Source: Foetidibacter luteolus (GTDB lineage Bacteria > Bacteroidota > Bacteroidia > Chitinophagales > Chitinophagaceae). From it: DNA of 64,000 bases. This document shows positions 9,917-19,570 of the stretch, one piece after another. The DNA lies in NCBI RefSeq assembly GCF_009650435.1, contig NZ_VVIP01000022.1:62001-126000 (forward strand). Reading direction: 5' to 3'. The notes beneath the pieces were generated by a model. The model did not search any database. It had not been told where the DNA came from and saw only the letters and a list, made by a program, of their open reading frames with translations. Every line of letters begins with the position of its first letter. Within the stretch, counting starts at the first letter, position 1. The position numbers and the translations under genes are program-made.

Positions 9917-10025
9917 CGGGTGAGGGATTGAAGCGGATACCCCGCTGAAGCCTTCGCAGCCCGGCTTTGTGGCGGAGTAATAGCGGAAAGCCCGACCCCT
10001 GGCGATAGCTTGGGGGCACCCCCAA
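9917..10025 (-). repeat. Dispersed repeat family A, copy 2
   Basis: Reverse orientation. It contains GGCGGAGTAATAGCGGAAAGC, the complement of the family core, and the head GGGGGTGCCCCCAAGCTATCG read on the minus strand. The 355 bp from here to the next gene hold nothing recognisable apart from that gene's presumed promoter. Confidence 0.8.
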
Positions 10026-10380
10026 AAAATTTCGGCGCCCAACTCTTAATCTGCCCTGTTTACATTGTTGCGGTAACCTCAAAAATTTAATCCGTTTCCA
10101 AAAGCTTACACCACCTCTCTGGAATGATATTTGCTTCCTCAAACGAACTTAGCTGAAGTGAGAAAAAAATTTCCCATCCAACCTTCCTATCCAAAACTAA
10201 CATCATATAAAGCGCTTTAGTTTCCACAACCCCCTGCTTCTTATCAAACAGGTAACAATTATATTTTAAACAAAATGCCATACCTGCGCATGCTGTAAAA
10301 GCGTGCCGCTGCTGTGTGCCGGCGAAACTATGGGCATACCGCGGCCTTGAAAACATGTAAGCTTTTTAAACCAATCAATT

Positions 10381-13300
10381 ATGAACTCCCCCGTTAAAGT
10401 TGCAAAGCTCTTGCTATTGCTGGCTGTTGTATGCATTTATTTGCCGGCATCAGCACAAACCGGCGTACTTGATCCCGCCGATCCCGTAGTTGTATACAAT
10501 GCTGCCAAACCGCCAACCATACCACCGTCTGGCACATTGGTAAAATGGGTTAAAACCAACCGGATGACCTGGAACACCTCCTCTTACAAATGTTATTTCT
10601 ATAAGGGCGTCGCGTTTCGTTTAAAGTTTCCCAAAACATACCAGCACAATGTAAATGACGGAAAAAAATATCCTGTTTACCTTTTCTTTCACGGTAAAGG
10701 AGAAAAGGGAACCATTTACGACAACGAATACCAGCTTAAGCTTGGTGCACAGATACACATGAATGCTGTTGACAATGGCACTTTTGATGGTTTTCTGGTT
10801 TATCCCCAAAGTATTTATGAAGGCTGGGGCCAGCAGGTAACCATTATGAATGAGTTTATACTTAATTACCTGGTTCCGCAGGTAAAGGCAGATAGATGGC
10901 GTATTTATGTAGATGGCCTTTCGGCAGGAGGCGGCGCTACCTGGAATTTTATGTTATCCTTTCTTAAAACAGCGGCCTGCGTTTTACCCATCAGTAATAC
11001 CAATGGCAACTATGTTGATGGTGTTAACCAGTTTAAATTTACCCCTGTATGGCAATTTCAGGGCGGGTTGGACAAGGCGCCGTCGCCCGGCTATACGCAA
11101 CAATTAGCCACCGGCATTTTAAATGCCGGCGCCAACTATAAATTATCTGTTTACCCTACTGTAGGCCACAGTGCCTGGAACCAGGCCTGGGCAGAACCTG
11201 ATTATTTTCCTTTTTTAAAGCGGGCTTACAAATCAAATCCCTGGGCATTATATGGTAAAACTGAATTTAATGCCGGAGAAACCATTAATGTCACCGTTGG
11301 CGTTTCTCCCGGCTTTACAGCTTATGAATGGCGGAAAAATGATGTTTTGATAGCTGGTGCTACAGGCAACCAGATAACGGCTACATCTTCAGGCAAATAC
11401 AGTTGCCGTATTAAGGATGGTACGCTGTGGTCCGATTGGTCGCCAACGCCTGTTGAGATAAAAACAAAGGGTACCGTTACGCCGGTAATTTCTGTATCCG
11501 GTTTAATGAGCAAAGTAATACCTGCACTGGACGGTAAAACTTATGTTACCCTGGCTGCCCAGCCTGGCTATGCTTCTTACGCATGGCTCAAATCCGGCAG
11601 CAGCACGGTGTTAGGTACCGGCAATACGTTCAATGCGGGCAGCGCAGGCAACTATATTGTGCAGGTAAAACAAACAACGGCTTCCGCAGCGGTAAGTTCA
11701 GCGGCGTTCTCTGTTATTGACGCGAATGGTGCCAACAAACCTGACCCGGCCGGCAGCCTTACAGCAACAGCGCTTTCTTCCACATCGGTTAAGCTGTCGT
11801 GGGTTGATAAAGCCAGCCCAGCTTACAACGAAACCAATTACGAAATTTACCGGGCAACATCATCCGCGGGGCCATACACACTTATCGCCATAACCGCCGC
11901 TAATGCTGTTACCTATACCAATACAGGTCTTGCAGCCAAAACCAGTTATTCTTATAAATTAAGGGCCGTAAATACCACCGGCGCATCCGCGGCATCTAAT
12001 ATTGCCACCGTAGCTACGCCGTCTGATACAGATACACAGGCGCCTACAGCACCTGCCGGGCTGATTGCAAAAAGCATTACTCAAATATCGGCTATCATAA
12101 CATGGAGCGCATCAACAGACAATGTTGGCGTTACCGGCTACCAGGTGTATAAAGATGGAGTGGCTTATTACAGTACAACCGCACTGCAATGCAACCTTAC
12201 CAGCCTTTTAGCAGGACAAACCTATACGCTTACCGTTAAGGCCAGGGATGCTGCGGGAAATTATTCTGCCAGCAGCAGCCCTGTTACTGTTAAGACATTG
12301 CTGCCATCTACAACGGATACGGAGAAACCCACAGCCCCGGCGGGGTTAAAAGCCAGTGGCATAACCCAAACATCAGCTACGTTGGCCTGGGCGGCCTCAA
12401 CGGATAATGTTGGCGTTACCGGCTACCAGGTGTACCAGGATGACATAAGCATAGGCGCCACCACTTCTCTGCAATACGCCGTTAGTGGTTTAAAGGCCGG
12501 TACTACCTACACGTTTACAGTAAAAGCCAAAGATGCAGCCAATAACTTTTCTGCCAGCACCAGCCAGGTAACGGTAAAAACACTTTCCCAGTCAACCCCG
12601 CAAACCGGCCTTACTTACAAATATTACCAGGGTTTGTGGACAGTCTTGCCGGATTTCAGCAAGCTTACACCCGTTAAAACAGGCAATGTGCCAAACGTAA
12701 GCCTGTCGCCCAGAACACAGGATGCCAGCATTGGTTTTCTTTGGGAGGGCTTTATCAAAATAACCACGGCCGGCAGCTACAGCTTCCGCACTAAGTCAGA
12801 CGATGGCAGCAAGCTGTACCTGGGGGCATTAAACGGCACCGGCTCGCCCTATAACCACGCTGCTGCAGCATTGGTAAATAATGACGGGCTGCATGGCGGC
12901 ATAACCAGCGATGGCACTGTTACACTTTCCGCAGGTATATACCCCATTGCCATTACTTACTTTAATGCAACGGGCGGCATGACGATGTTCGCCTACTGGA
13001 AGAAACCGGGAACTACCAGCTTTGTAGCTATACCGGATGATGCATTCACCAACAGCACATCCGCAAGGGAAATCAGCAACGGGGCGCCGGTTATAGCGGC
13101 AGCTAAAGTTGTAAATGAAAGAAAAGGCGCCGGCGAAAAATCCATTACGGCCAGCGTTTTCCCCAATCCCTTTGCTGATGATATAATAGTTACCCTGCAA
13201 CTGGATAAACAGGTACCTAAATTAGATGTGGCTGTTTACGATGCATCCGGAAAACCGGTTTACCGCCGTGGTTTCGGTACAGTGGCAAAAGGCAGGTGGC

Positions 13301-13416
13301 AGCAAAAGCTTGGCCTTAACGGCTCATCGCTTAAAGGCGGGGTGTATTTTGTTGAAGTGTATGGGTTGCCGGGAAGGAATGAAAGGATTAAAGTGATAAA
13401 GCAAACCGGCCATTAA
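10381..13416 (+). CDS. Secreted hydrolase/FN3/PA14 protein with T9SS type A sorting domain
   Basis: An 1011-residue paralogue of the protein at 2968; the first 360 residues align closely without large gaps. A signal peptide (residues 1-26, ending ASAQ) is followed by the alpha/beta-hydrolase domain 27-285 with GLSAGG (Ser181), Asp231 and His263. Ig-like domains lie around 290-450, three FN3 domains at 456-545, 555-640 and 655-740, and PA14 at 742-885. The sorting domain at 920-1011 begins FPNPFADD. The LamG domain and the thrice-repeated module of its larger neighbour are missing. FN3 units 2 and 3 share STDNVGVTGYQVY, a recent internal duplication. It is probably exported and attached to the cell surface; the substrate is unknown. 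Confidence 0.85.
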   Translation: MNSPVKVAKLLLLLAVVCIYLPASAQTGVLDPADPVVVYNAAKPPTIPPSGTLVKWVKTNRMTWNTSSYKCYFYKGVAFRLKFPKTYQHNVNDGKKYPVYLFFHGKGEKGTIYDNEYQLKLGAQIHMNAVDNGTFDGFLVYPQSIYEGWGQQVTIMNEFILNYLVPQVKADRWRIYVDGLSAGGGATWNFMLSFLKTAACVLPISNTNGNYVDGVNQFKFTPVWQFQGGLDKAPSPGYTQQLATGILNAGANYKLSVYPTVGHSAWNQAWAEPDYFPFLKRAYKSNPWALYGKTEFNAGETINVTVGVSPGFTAYEWRKNDVLIAGATGNQITATSSGKYSCRIKDGTLWSDWSPTPVEIKTKGTVTPVISVSGLMSKVIPALDGKTYVTLAAQPGYASYAWLKSGSSTVLGTGNTFNAGSAGNYIVQVKQTTASAAVSSAAFSVIDANGANKPDPAGSLTATALSSTSVKLSWVDKASPAYNETNYEIYRATSSAGPYTLIAITAANAVTYTNTGLAAKTSYSYKLRAVNTTGASAASNIATVATPSDTDTQAPTAPAGLIAKSITQISAIITWSASTDNVGVTGYQVYKDGVAYYSTTALQCNLTSLLAGQTYTLTVKARDAAGNYSASSSPVTVKTLLPSTTDTEKPTAPAGLKASGITQTSATLAWAASTDNVGVTGYQVYQDDISIGATTSLQYAVSGLKAGTTYTFTVKAKDAANNFSASTSQVTVKTLSQSTPQTGLTYKYYQGLWTVLPDFSKLTPVKTGNVPNVSLSPRTQDASIGFLWEGFIKITTAGSYSFRTKSDDGSKLYLGALNGTGSPYNHAAAALVNNDGLHGGITSDGTVTLSAGIYPIAITYFNATGGMTMFAYWKKPGTTSFVAIPDDAFTNSTSAREISNGAPVIAAAKVVNERKGAGEKSITASVFPNPFADDIIVTLQLDKQVPKLDVAVYDASGKPVYRRGFGTVAKGRWQQKLGLNGSSLKGGVYFVEVYGLPGRNERIKVIKQTGH

Positions 13417-13439
13417 CACAGCTTTAGCGGGCAATCATA

Positions 13440-13476
13440 AAAAAGGAGGCAGTCTGTACAGACAGGCCTCCTTTTT
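13440..13476 (+). terminator. Terminator after second secreted hydrolase
   Basis: The stem AAAAAGGAGGC/GCCTCCTTTTT encloses an inner GTCTGT/ACAGAC hairpin and ends in a T run. Confidence 0.85.
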
Positions 13477-13670
13477 ACTTTAACATGAGGTTGTATCTAT
13501 TATACTGATAATCAGATATATACAAATAAAATCAGACAAGATCATTCATTTTCAAGTTTGGTATGCCCTGTACCAGAACATTCTACTGCTGAAATCACAG
13601 TAGTACAAAAGCTTAATCAGGGCGAAGGGAAGAAACGTGCTGTATATCGTTTCTTCCTTGACTTTTTTTG

Positions 13671-13723
13671 TTACTTTTTTTTGTCAAGCCTGTCCCGGAC
13701 TTGTTACGGGGACAAAAAAGTAA
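13671..13723 (-). terminator. Hairpin, probable terminator of the MFS gene
   Basis: Arms TTACTTTTTT...GTC (13671-13685) and GACAAAAAAGTAA (13711-13723) enclose TGTCCC/GGGGACA. It sits about 70 bp beyond the MFS stop. A second 10-bp hairpin, GGAAGAAACG/CGTTTCTTCC (13628-13657), precedes it. The rest of 13477-13790 holds no gene. Confidence 0.6.
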
Positions 13724-13790
13724 AAATAGTGTTACTCAACACAGGCAGTTGCGACACCCAAGACTCACGTTACTTTATACCTGCGGCTGC

Positions 13791-15023
13791 CTACGCTTTT
13801 TTTACAGCCAACACGCCTCTCTTTCTAAAATTCCGGATAGCCATAACAGTACTGGCAAATGTTAGTACTGATGCCATTAAAAAAGGCGCTCCCGGAAAAA
13901 GCAGCGGCGCACCGGCTTTGGTAAAATGGGCAAACAAAAACGTCATCAACGGCGGACCTATAATAGCAGTTGCACTCATCAGGCTGGTTAAGGCGCCCTG
14001 TAACTCTCCCTGTTCGTTGGCAGGCACGTTGGAAGATATAATGCCCTGTATAGAAGGCCCGGCTATGCCGCCCAGTGCATAAGGCACCATAAAAGCAAAC
14101 ATCATCCAGCCCTGTGTGGCAAAAGCAAACAGTAAAAAGCCGATGCTGTACAACAGCAGGCCGGTATAAACGCTGCGCTCCTGCCCCAACCTCGGTATAA
14201 TAACCCTTATAAGGCCGCCCTGTACCAATGCCACTACCAGCCCTATAAAGCCAAGTGAGTACCCTACTTTAGCTTCTGTCCAGTTAAATTTTTCCATGTT
14301 GTAGTACGTCCAGGTGCTTTGCACGGAGTGGCCGGCTATATACACCAGTGTTAACGAAGCCACCAACCCCGCCACTGCGGAATATTTGCGCAGCAGCACC
14401 AGCGAACCCAACGGGTTAGCCCTTTTCCATTCAAACTTGCGGCGGTGGGCTTTATCCAGCGATTCCGGCAAAACAAAGTAACCGTACAGGCAGTTAAGCA
14501 GTGCCAGGCCCGCTGCCGCCAAAAAAGGAACTTTGGCGCCAAACTGTACCAATTGGCCGCCCAGTACCGGCCCCAATATAAAGCCAAGGCCAAAGGCGGC
14601 GCCAACAAGGCCAAAGTTCTGCGCTCTTTTTTCAGGTGTGCTTATATCTGCAATGTAAGCGGTGGCGGTGGTAAAGCTGGCCCCGGTAATACCGGCAATT
14701 ACCCGGCCCAGGAACAGCCACCCGATACTGGGGGCAAAAGCCAGGAAAATATAATCTATACCAAAGCCCAGCAGTGATAACAGCAATACCGGCCGCCGCC
14801 CGTACCTGTCGCTAAGGTTACCTAATACAGGTGCAAACAAAAACTGCATAATGGCATAAGCGAAAGTAAGCAGGCCGTTATATTCCGATGCCACGCTAAG
14901 GTTGCCATGCACAAGGTTGCTTATCAGCCGCGGCATTACCGGCACTATAATGCCCAGCCCGGTAATATCAATAAGCAGGGTAATAAAAATAAAACCCATT
15001 GCAGCCTGTTTCTTGTTTGCCAT
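13791..15023 (-). CDS. MFS transporter, TCR/Tet-like drug exporter
   Basis: A 410-residue polytopic membrane protein with about 12 predicted membrane segments. I take ATG at 15023 ([11 protein letters not shown]); the upstream in-frame TTG adds seven non-conserved residues. Family signs include the motif-C-like [18 protein letters not shown] in the first helix, the loop 2-3 motif [14 protein letters not shown] (motif A), and [10 protein letters not shown] in helix 5. TCR/Tet-type members export tetracycline and other small molecules against protons; the natural substrate here is unknown. It is divergent from the glucanotransferase gene, with an inverted-repeat element in between. Confidence 0.88.
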   Translation of the reverse strand: MANKKQAAMGFIFITLLIDITGLGIIVPVMPRLISNLVHGNLSVASEYNGLLTFAYAIMQFLFAPVLGNLSDRYGRRPVLLLSLLGFGIDYIFLAFAPSIGWLFLGRVIAGITGASFTTATAYIADISTPEKRAQNFGLVGAAFGLGFILGPVLGGQLVQFGAKVPFLAAAGLALLNCLYGYFVLPESLDKAHRRKFEWKRANPLGSLVLLRKYSAVAGLVASLTLVYIAGHSVQSTWTYYNMEKFNWTEAKVGYSLGFIGLVVALVQGGLIRVIIPRLGQERSVYTGLLLYSIGFLLFAFATQGWMMFAFMVPYALGGIAGPSIQGIISSNVPANEQGELQGALTSLMSATAIIGPPLMTFLFAHFTKAGAPLLFPGAPFLMASVLTFASTVMAIRNFRKRGVLAVKKA

Positions 15024-15163
15024 ATCTGTAAAAATGATGCGCAAAGTAAAAGCAATTTAAAAGCATCATTGCGGCAAACGAGATGAAATATATCATCCGC
15101 CATGTAAACGGTATAACGCAGTACTTTTTTTGGGACGGACTGCATCGCTATTCTCAACCCCGG

Positions 15164-15448
15164 TTGTGTCACTCACTTGTACGGCAACAATTCTATTCAC
15201 CGATTACTGTAGTAGCTGCCCTGAACTTAAACAAAGAACAGTTTTTTGCCACTACCCTACTTTCAGGCTGTGTTTGTACTTGTTGCAGTACGAAAACCTG
15301 TCGGACAGCTCTTTAATAAAGTTTTGTGTAATAATTACACATTGTTTACTTTAGCTTCATCTTTGCAGGCTTTTGTTAGCTATACACATGGTCATACGGA
15401 AGGAGGATTTGCGGAAAAAAGCTTCGGACGTACAAGTGAGTGACACAA
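15164..15448. repeat. 285-bp segment bounded by a perfect 20-bp inverted repeat
   Basis: The left end is TTGTGTCACTCACTTGTACG (15164-15183) and the right end is its exact complement (15429-15448). The 245 bp between is AT-rich with no convincing gene. It lies in the 650-bp divergent spacer between the MFS and glucanotransferase genes. No clear target-site duplication was seen. Confidence 0.7.
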
Positions 15449-15644
15449 GGAAGCCGCCCAAAGTGACGAACCTCCGTAACCAAAAAATGCTTATTTAACT
15501 GCAAAAAATTGCTGCTGTATGAATATTACTTTACCCCCTTTATGGGCACCCCGGTATTACGAAAATCAGTCATATCAAGACTTATACACCGAACGACCGT
15601 TTGTTTGCGGGATAATTAAATAAGGTTAGCAAGCAATCGTTTTC

Positions 15645-15652
15645 TAAATTTG
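15645..15652 (+). promoter_or_regulatory. Bacteroidota -7 box upstream of the glucanotransferase
   Basis: TAAATTTG matches the Bacteroidota -7 consensus TAnnTTTG. It lies 22 nt before the TTG start at 15675, giving a short leader. No good -33 TTTG was found at the usual distance. Its position supports translation from the TTG rather than from an ATG 600 bp further in. Confidence 0.5.
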
Positions 15653-15674
15653 CCCACTCAAAAAACTTACTATT

Positions 15675-18600
15675 TTGGCAACTGAAAAAAATACACCGGC
15701 TACGGAACAGGCTCCTGCAGTTACTGCGGAAACTACTGTAAACGGCCTGCCGGTACCGGCGCCTAAAAAAGCCGCTGCTAAGAAAGCAAAGAAAACCGGC
15801 GATGATGTTGTAGCAGAAACAGACAAGACTACCAAAGAAAAAACAGCTAAAAAAGTTGCGGCTAAAAAGGCGGCAAAGCCCGTAGCCAAACCAAAAAAGG
15901 CTGAAATAAAACAAGAAGAAGCCCCGGCGCCTTTACCAGATATTATTCTTCCGGTGCAGGTTACACCTGAAAAAGAAGAAACAACAGCTAAAGAAGAAGC
16001 ACCTGTAAAAAAAGCTGCCCGCGCCAAAAAAGCCGCGGTAAAAGAACCAACGGCCAAGGCCCCCGCAAAAAAAACAGGCAAAAAAGCAACGCCTGAAGCA
16101 GAGGCCCCCGCAGAAATACCAGCCGCAAAACCGAAAAAAGCGGCTGCCAAGCCTAAAAAAGCAGCCACGGTTGCTACCCCTGTAGCTGAAGAAAACATAC
16201 CGTTTACTGAAACAATAGCTGAAACTGCCGAACCGGCTACCGCACCACCCGTTGCGGAAACTGAGCCGGCGCCGCAGGCCCCTGCTACTGTAAAACTGGT
16301 AATGCACCTGCGTTTTCATACAGAACATGGCCAGCACCTGTTTATAACCGGCAACCATGAAATCTTTGGAAATGAAGACATTAGCAAGGCATTGCCAATG
16401 CATTATGTACATAACGACCTGTGGGCGGTAGATACTGAACTGGACATAAGCAGCATGCCTGAAAAGGGCATAACCTATAACCATGTGCTGCGCTACCCTG
16501 ATGGCATTGTTAGCTACGATTGGGGCAGCGATAAAGTACTGAAGGCGGATTTGATTACCGGCAACAGCATACACATAAGCGACGCATGGAACCATGCCGG
16601 TTTTTATGAAAATGCCTTTTACACCGAGCCTTTTACCAATGTATTGCTAAAAGATAATTACACAGCGGTAGCGCCGACAGAAACGGTTGGTGCAACGCAT
16701 TTGCTGAAAGTAAAAGCGCCGCTGCTTACAAAAGGCCAAACCATTTGTATTACCGGCGCAGCGGAAAGCCTGGGCAACTGGAAAAAAGATGCCCCTGTAC
16801 TACTTAGCCGGAAGGAAAATGAAGACGAGTTTACCGTACGTGTTGATTTGTCTAAAGCGCATTTTCCTGTAAAGTACAAATACGCGGTGTATGATGTGGA
16901 AGAGAAAAAAATTGTGCGCTACGAAGATGGGGCCGACAGGTTCCTGCAGGCTTCACCGGTGCAAACCTCTTTCAGCATTATTAATGATGGGTTTGCCGTG
17001 CTTCCGAATAATACATGGAAAGGGGCTGGCGTTTCTGTTCCGGTATTTAGCCTTCGCAGCAAAAATGCTTTTGGTTGCGGCGAGTTTACTGACCTTAAAC
17101 TGTTGGTTGACTGGGCTAAAAAAACCGGCCTTAAGCTGATACAGATATTACCCGTTAACGATACCACAGCCACGCATTCCTGGGTTGACTCGTACCCTTA
17201 CGCAGCCATTTCTGCTTTTGCGCTGCACCCCATGTATCTAAACCTGGCCAAAGTTGCCGGTGAAAAGGGAAAACACCTGGTTACCGCCCTGGAAGATGAG
17301 CGGCTGCGCATTAACAAGGCCGGTGCTGTAGATTACGAAGCGGTAAATAGCCTTAAATGGAAGCTGGTACAACAGCTTTACCCGCTGCTGAAAGATGAAA
17401 CTTTTGCCTCAGAAGATTACCAGGCGTATTTTGAAAAGAACAAACACTGGCTTACCCCTTATGCGGCGTTCTGCTACCTGCGGGATAAATACGCCACTGT
17501 TGATTTTAATAAATGGCCACAGTACAACAGCTACAATGCGCAGGAAATAGCCGGGCTGGCCAGCCAGAACGAGGATGCTACAGGACTGCATTATTTTATA
17601 CAATACCATTTGCACCTGCAGCTAAAAGAAGCGGCTGACTACGCCCACGCCAACGGCATTATACTTAAAGGCGATATAGCCATTGGCGTGTACCGCTACG
17701 GCGCCGATGCCTGGCAGCAGCCCGGGCTTTACCACATGGACATGCAGGCTGGCGCCCCGCCGGACGATTTTGCACCCAAAGGGCAAAACTGGGGCTTTCC
17801 TACTTACAACTGGGAAAAAATGAAACATGATGGCTTTGCCTGGTGGAGACAGCGTTTTGAGCAGATGAGTTATTATTTTGACGCTTTCCGCATAGACCAT
17901 ATACTGGGCTTCTTCCGCATCTGGAGCATCCCCTACCATTCTGTAGAAGGTATTATGGGGCATTTTGAACCAGCCATACCGGTAAGCGTGCATGAGTTTC
18001 ATGCAAGGGGCATTGCCTTTGACTTTAACCGCTACACCAGGCCCTACATTACCGATAAAATACTGAACGATACTTTTGGTGACCAGCAGGATTATATACG
18101 CCGCACTTACCTGTTAAAAGATGGCTCTGGCAATTACCTGCTAAAACCGGAATTCTCCACGCAACGACAGATAGAAAACTATTTTGGCGGCTTTGAAAAG
18201 AATGCACACAACGCATGGCTGAAGCAGTCGCTTTTCAATATTATTTCCAATGTAATCCTTTTTGAAGCAGAAGGAAGCGACGGGCAACTGTTCCATTTCC
18301 GGTTTTCCATGGAAAACACGTTATCATTCAGGCAACTGGATGGGCATACGCAAAACCAGTTGAAAGACCTGTATGTTAACTATTTCTTCCGCCGCCAGGA
18401 CAACTTCTGGAAAGTGGAAGCCATGCAAAAACTGCCGGGCCTTAAACGTGTAACCAATATGCTGGTTTGCGGCGAAGACCTTGGCCTGGTGCCCGGCTGC
18501 GTACACGATGTGATGAAACAACTGGGTATACTGAGCCTTGAGATACAACGCATGCCCAAAGATTCTCACAAAGAGTTTTTCCATCCGGCAGATGCGCCAT

Positions 18601-18989
18601 ACCTGAGCGTGGTTACACCATCCACCCACGACATGAGTACCATCCGTAGCTGGTGGGAGGAAGACCGCAACAAATCCCAACGTTTTTACAATACGGTAAT
18701 GGGCCAAAAAGGGTATGCGCCTTATCTCTGCGATGCATGGGTTAATAAAGCAATTGTAGAACAACACCTGTTTTCACCCGCCATGTGGAGCATCTTCCAG
18801 GTGCAGGATCTGCTGGGCATTAACCAGAAAATACGTAAGGAAGAGCCCCATGATGAGCGTATCAACGTGCCGGCTAACCCAAAAAATTACTGGCGCTACA
18901 GGGTGCATCTTAACCTGGAAGACCTGTTGAACGCGGAAGAGTTCAACACCGAATTGCAGGATGCAGTAACAAGAAGCGGCAGGGGCTAA
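15675..18989 (+). CDS. malQ: 4-alpha-glucanotransferase (GH77) with two CBM20 domains and a Lys/Ala-rich N-terminal tail
   Basis: An 1104-residue amylomaltase that moves alpha-1,4-glucan segments between maltooligosaccharides or glycogen in the cytosol. Starch-binding CBM20-like domains lie at about 208-310 and 335-440 (ITGAAESLGNW). The GH77 domain is at 455-1090, with FRIDHILG containing the nucleophile Asp741 and GEDLG containing the acid/base Glu934. The two CBM20 domains are normal for the DPE2-like type. The first ~207 residues are not: they are low complexity, dominated by Lys, Ala, Pro and Glu (PKKAAAKKAKK, AKKVAAKKAAK), like a histone H1 tail. I chose the TTG start because the frame is open, a promoter box lies just upstream and the next in-frame ATG would cut into the first CBM20 strand. 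Confidence 0.9.
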   Translation: MATEKNTPATEQAPAVTAETTVNGLPVPAPKKAAAKKAKKTGDDVVAETDKTTKEKTAKKVAAKKAAKPVAKPKKAEIKQEEAPAPLPDIILPVQVTPEKEETTAKEEAPVKKAARAKKAAVKEPTAKAPAKKTGKKATPEAEAPAEIPAAKPKKAAAKPKKAATVATPVAEENIPFTETIAETAEPATAPPVAETEPAPQAPATVKLVMHLRFHTEHGQHLFITGNHEIFGNEDISKALPMHYVHNDLWAVDTELDISSMPEKGITYNHVLRYPDGIVSYDWGSDKVLKADLITGNSIHISDAWNHAGFYENAFYTEPFTNVLLKDNYTAVAPTETVGATHLLKVKAPLLTKGQTICITGAAESLGNWKKDAPVLLSRKENEDEFTVRVDLSKAHFPVKYKYAVYDVEEKKIVRYEDGADRFLQASPVQTSFSIINDGFAVLPNNTWKGAGVSVPVFSLRSKNAFGCGEFTDLKLLVDWAKKTGLKLIQILPVNDTTATHSWVDSYPYAAISAFALHPMYLNLAKVAGEKGKHLVTALEDERLRINKAGAVDYEAVNSLKWKLVQQLYPLLKDETFASEDYQAYFEKNKHWLTPYAAFCYLRDKYATVDFNKWPQYNSYNAQEIAGLASQNEDATGLHYFIQYHLHLQLKEAADYAHANGIILKGDIAIGVYRYGADAWQQPGLYHMDMQAGAPPDDFAPKGQNWGFPTYNWEKMKHDGFAWWRQRFEQMSYYFDAFRIDHILGFFRIWSIPYHSVEGIMGHFEPAIPVSVHEFHARGIAFDFNRYTRPYITDKILNDTFGDQQDYIRRTYLLKDGSGNYLLKPEFSTQRQIENYFGGFEKNAHNAWLKQSLFNIISNVILFEAEGSDGQLFHFRFSMENTLSFRQLDGHTQNQLKDLYVNYFFRRQDNFWKVEAMQKLPGLKRVTNMLVCGEDLGLVPGCVHDVMKQLGILSLEIQRMPKDSHKEFFHPADAPYLSVVTPSTHDMSTIRSWWEEDRNKSQRFYNTVMGQKGYAPYLCDAWVNKAIVEQHLFSPAMWSIFQVQDLLGINQKIRKEEPHDERINVPANPKNYWRYRVHLNLEDLLNAEEFNTELQDAVTRSGRG

Positions 18990-19010
18990 CCCGGTTTTCT
19001 TCTCATATTT

Positions 19011-19062
19011 AACACTCAATAATCAATGCGGGTTAAGCCTGGTTGTTTATTGAGTGTTTTTG
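19011..19062 (+). terminator. Terminator after malQ
   Basis: A 12-bp stem AACACTCAATAA/TTATTGAGTGTT with a 24-nt loop, followed by TTTTTG. Confidence 0.8.
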
Positions 19063-19078
19063 TTTCCGGCATTAACAG

Positions 19079-19188
19079 AAAATTTATGGGCCAGGCAGAA
19101 GGAACAGGCATTAAGCTGCCGTTGCGTCGCACTCTTCTGCGGTTGGATTCGCTATGCGGCTTTTCCCACCAGGTAGGTTTGCCTGTTC
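19079..19188 (-). repeat. Dispersed repeat family B copy
   Basis: It contains TTTATGGGCCAGGCAGAAGG and GTTGCGTCGCACTCTTCTGC, the complement of the family core, plus GGATTCGCTATGCGGCTTTTC. Confidence 0.75.
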
Positions 19189-19310
19189 CGTGTTCTTTTG
19201 TTTAAAGTTGAATGTTAGCGGCTATGCCTGTAAAGCCTGCTGTTTCGTAGCAATATTATGTGGCATGCAACAATACAACCTGCCTGCAAAGCGGCAACAG
19301 GCTACACCTT

Positions 19311-19420
19311 CGGGTGAGGGATTGAAACGGTTACCCCGCTGAAGCCTTCGCAGCCTGGCCTTGTGGCGGAGTAATAGTGGAAAGCCCGACCCCTTGCGAT
19401 AGCTTGGGGGCACCCCTGAA
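19311..19420 (-). repeat. Dispersed repeat family A, copy 3
   Basis: Reverse orientation. It runs from CGGGTGAGGGATTGAAACGG through GGCGGAGTAATAGTGGAAAGC to GCTTGGGGGCACCCC, and is almost identical to copy 2. With the family B copy it fills most of the 580-bp gap before the acyl-CoA dehydrogenase. Confidence 0.8.
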
Positions 19421-19541
19421 ATTTTACTGAAGAACTTACCAGGCAGTAAGACTAAACCGCAAATGATACTTAAATAAAGTGCATTACCAGGATAATCTGC
19501 CTAATCCGTTAAATGGTAGTGATAAATCTCCCTGCATCCCT

Positions 19542-19549
19542 TACATTTG
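19542..19549 (+). promoter_or_regulatory. Bacteroidota -7 box upstream of the acyl-CoA dehydrogenase
   Basis: TACATTTG matches TAnnTTTG and lies 21 nt before the ATG at 19571. The same octamer precedes carB at the same kind of distance. Confidence 0.55.
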
Positions 19550-19570
19550 CTTACTAACAAATGTTAGCGT

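Noticed and set aside
15083..15443. Several overlapping short open frames in the MFS-malQ spacer
   Set aside because: They lie within the inverted-repeat element, in different frames, and their translations look non-coding.
16299..16301. Internal ATG of the glucanotransferase as the true start
   Set aside because: It would cut the first strand of CBM20 and leave 620 bp of open, biased, in-frame sequence and a promoter box unexplained; kept only as an alternative.
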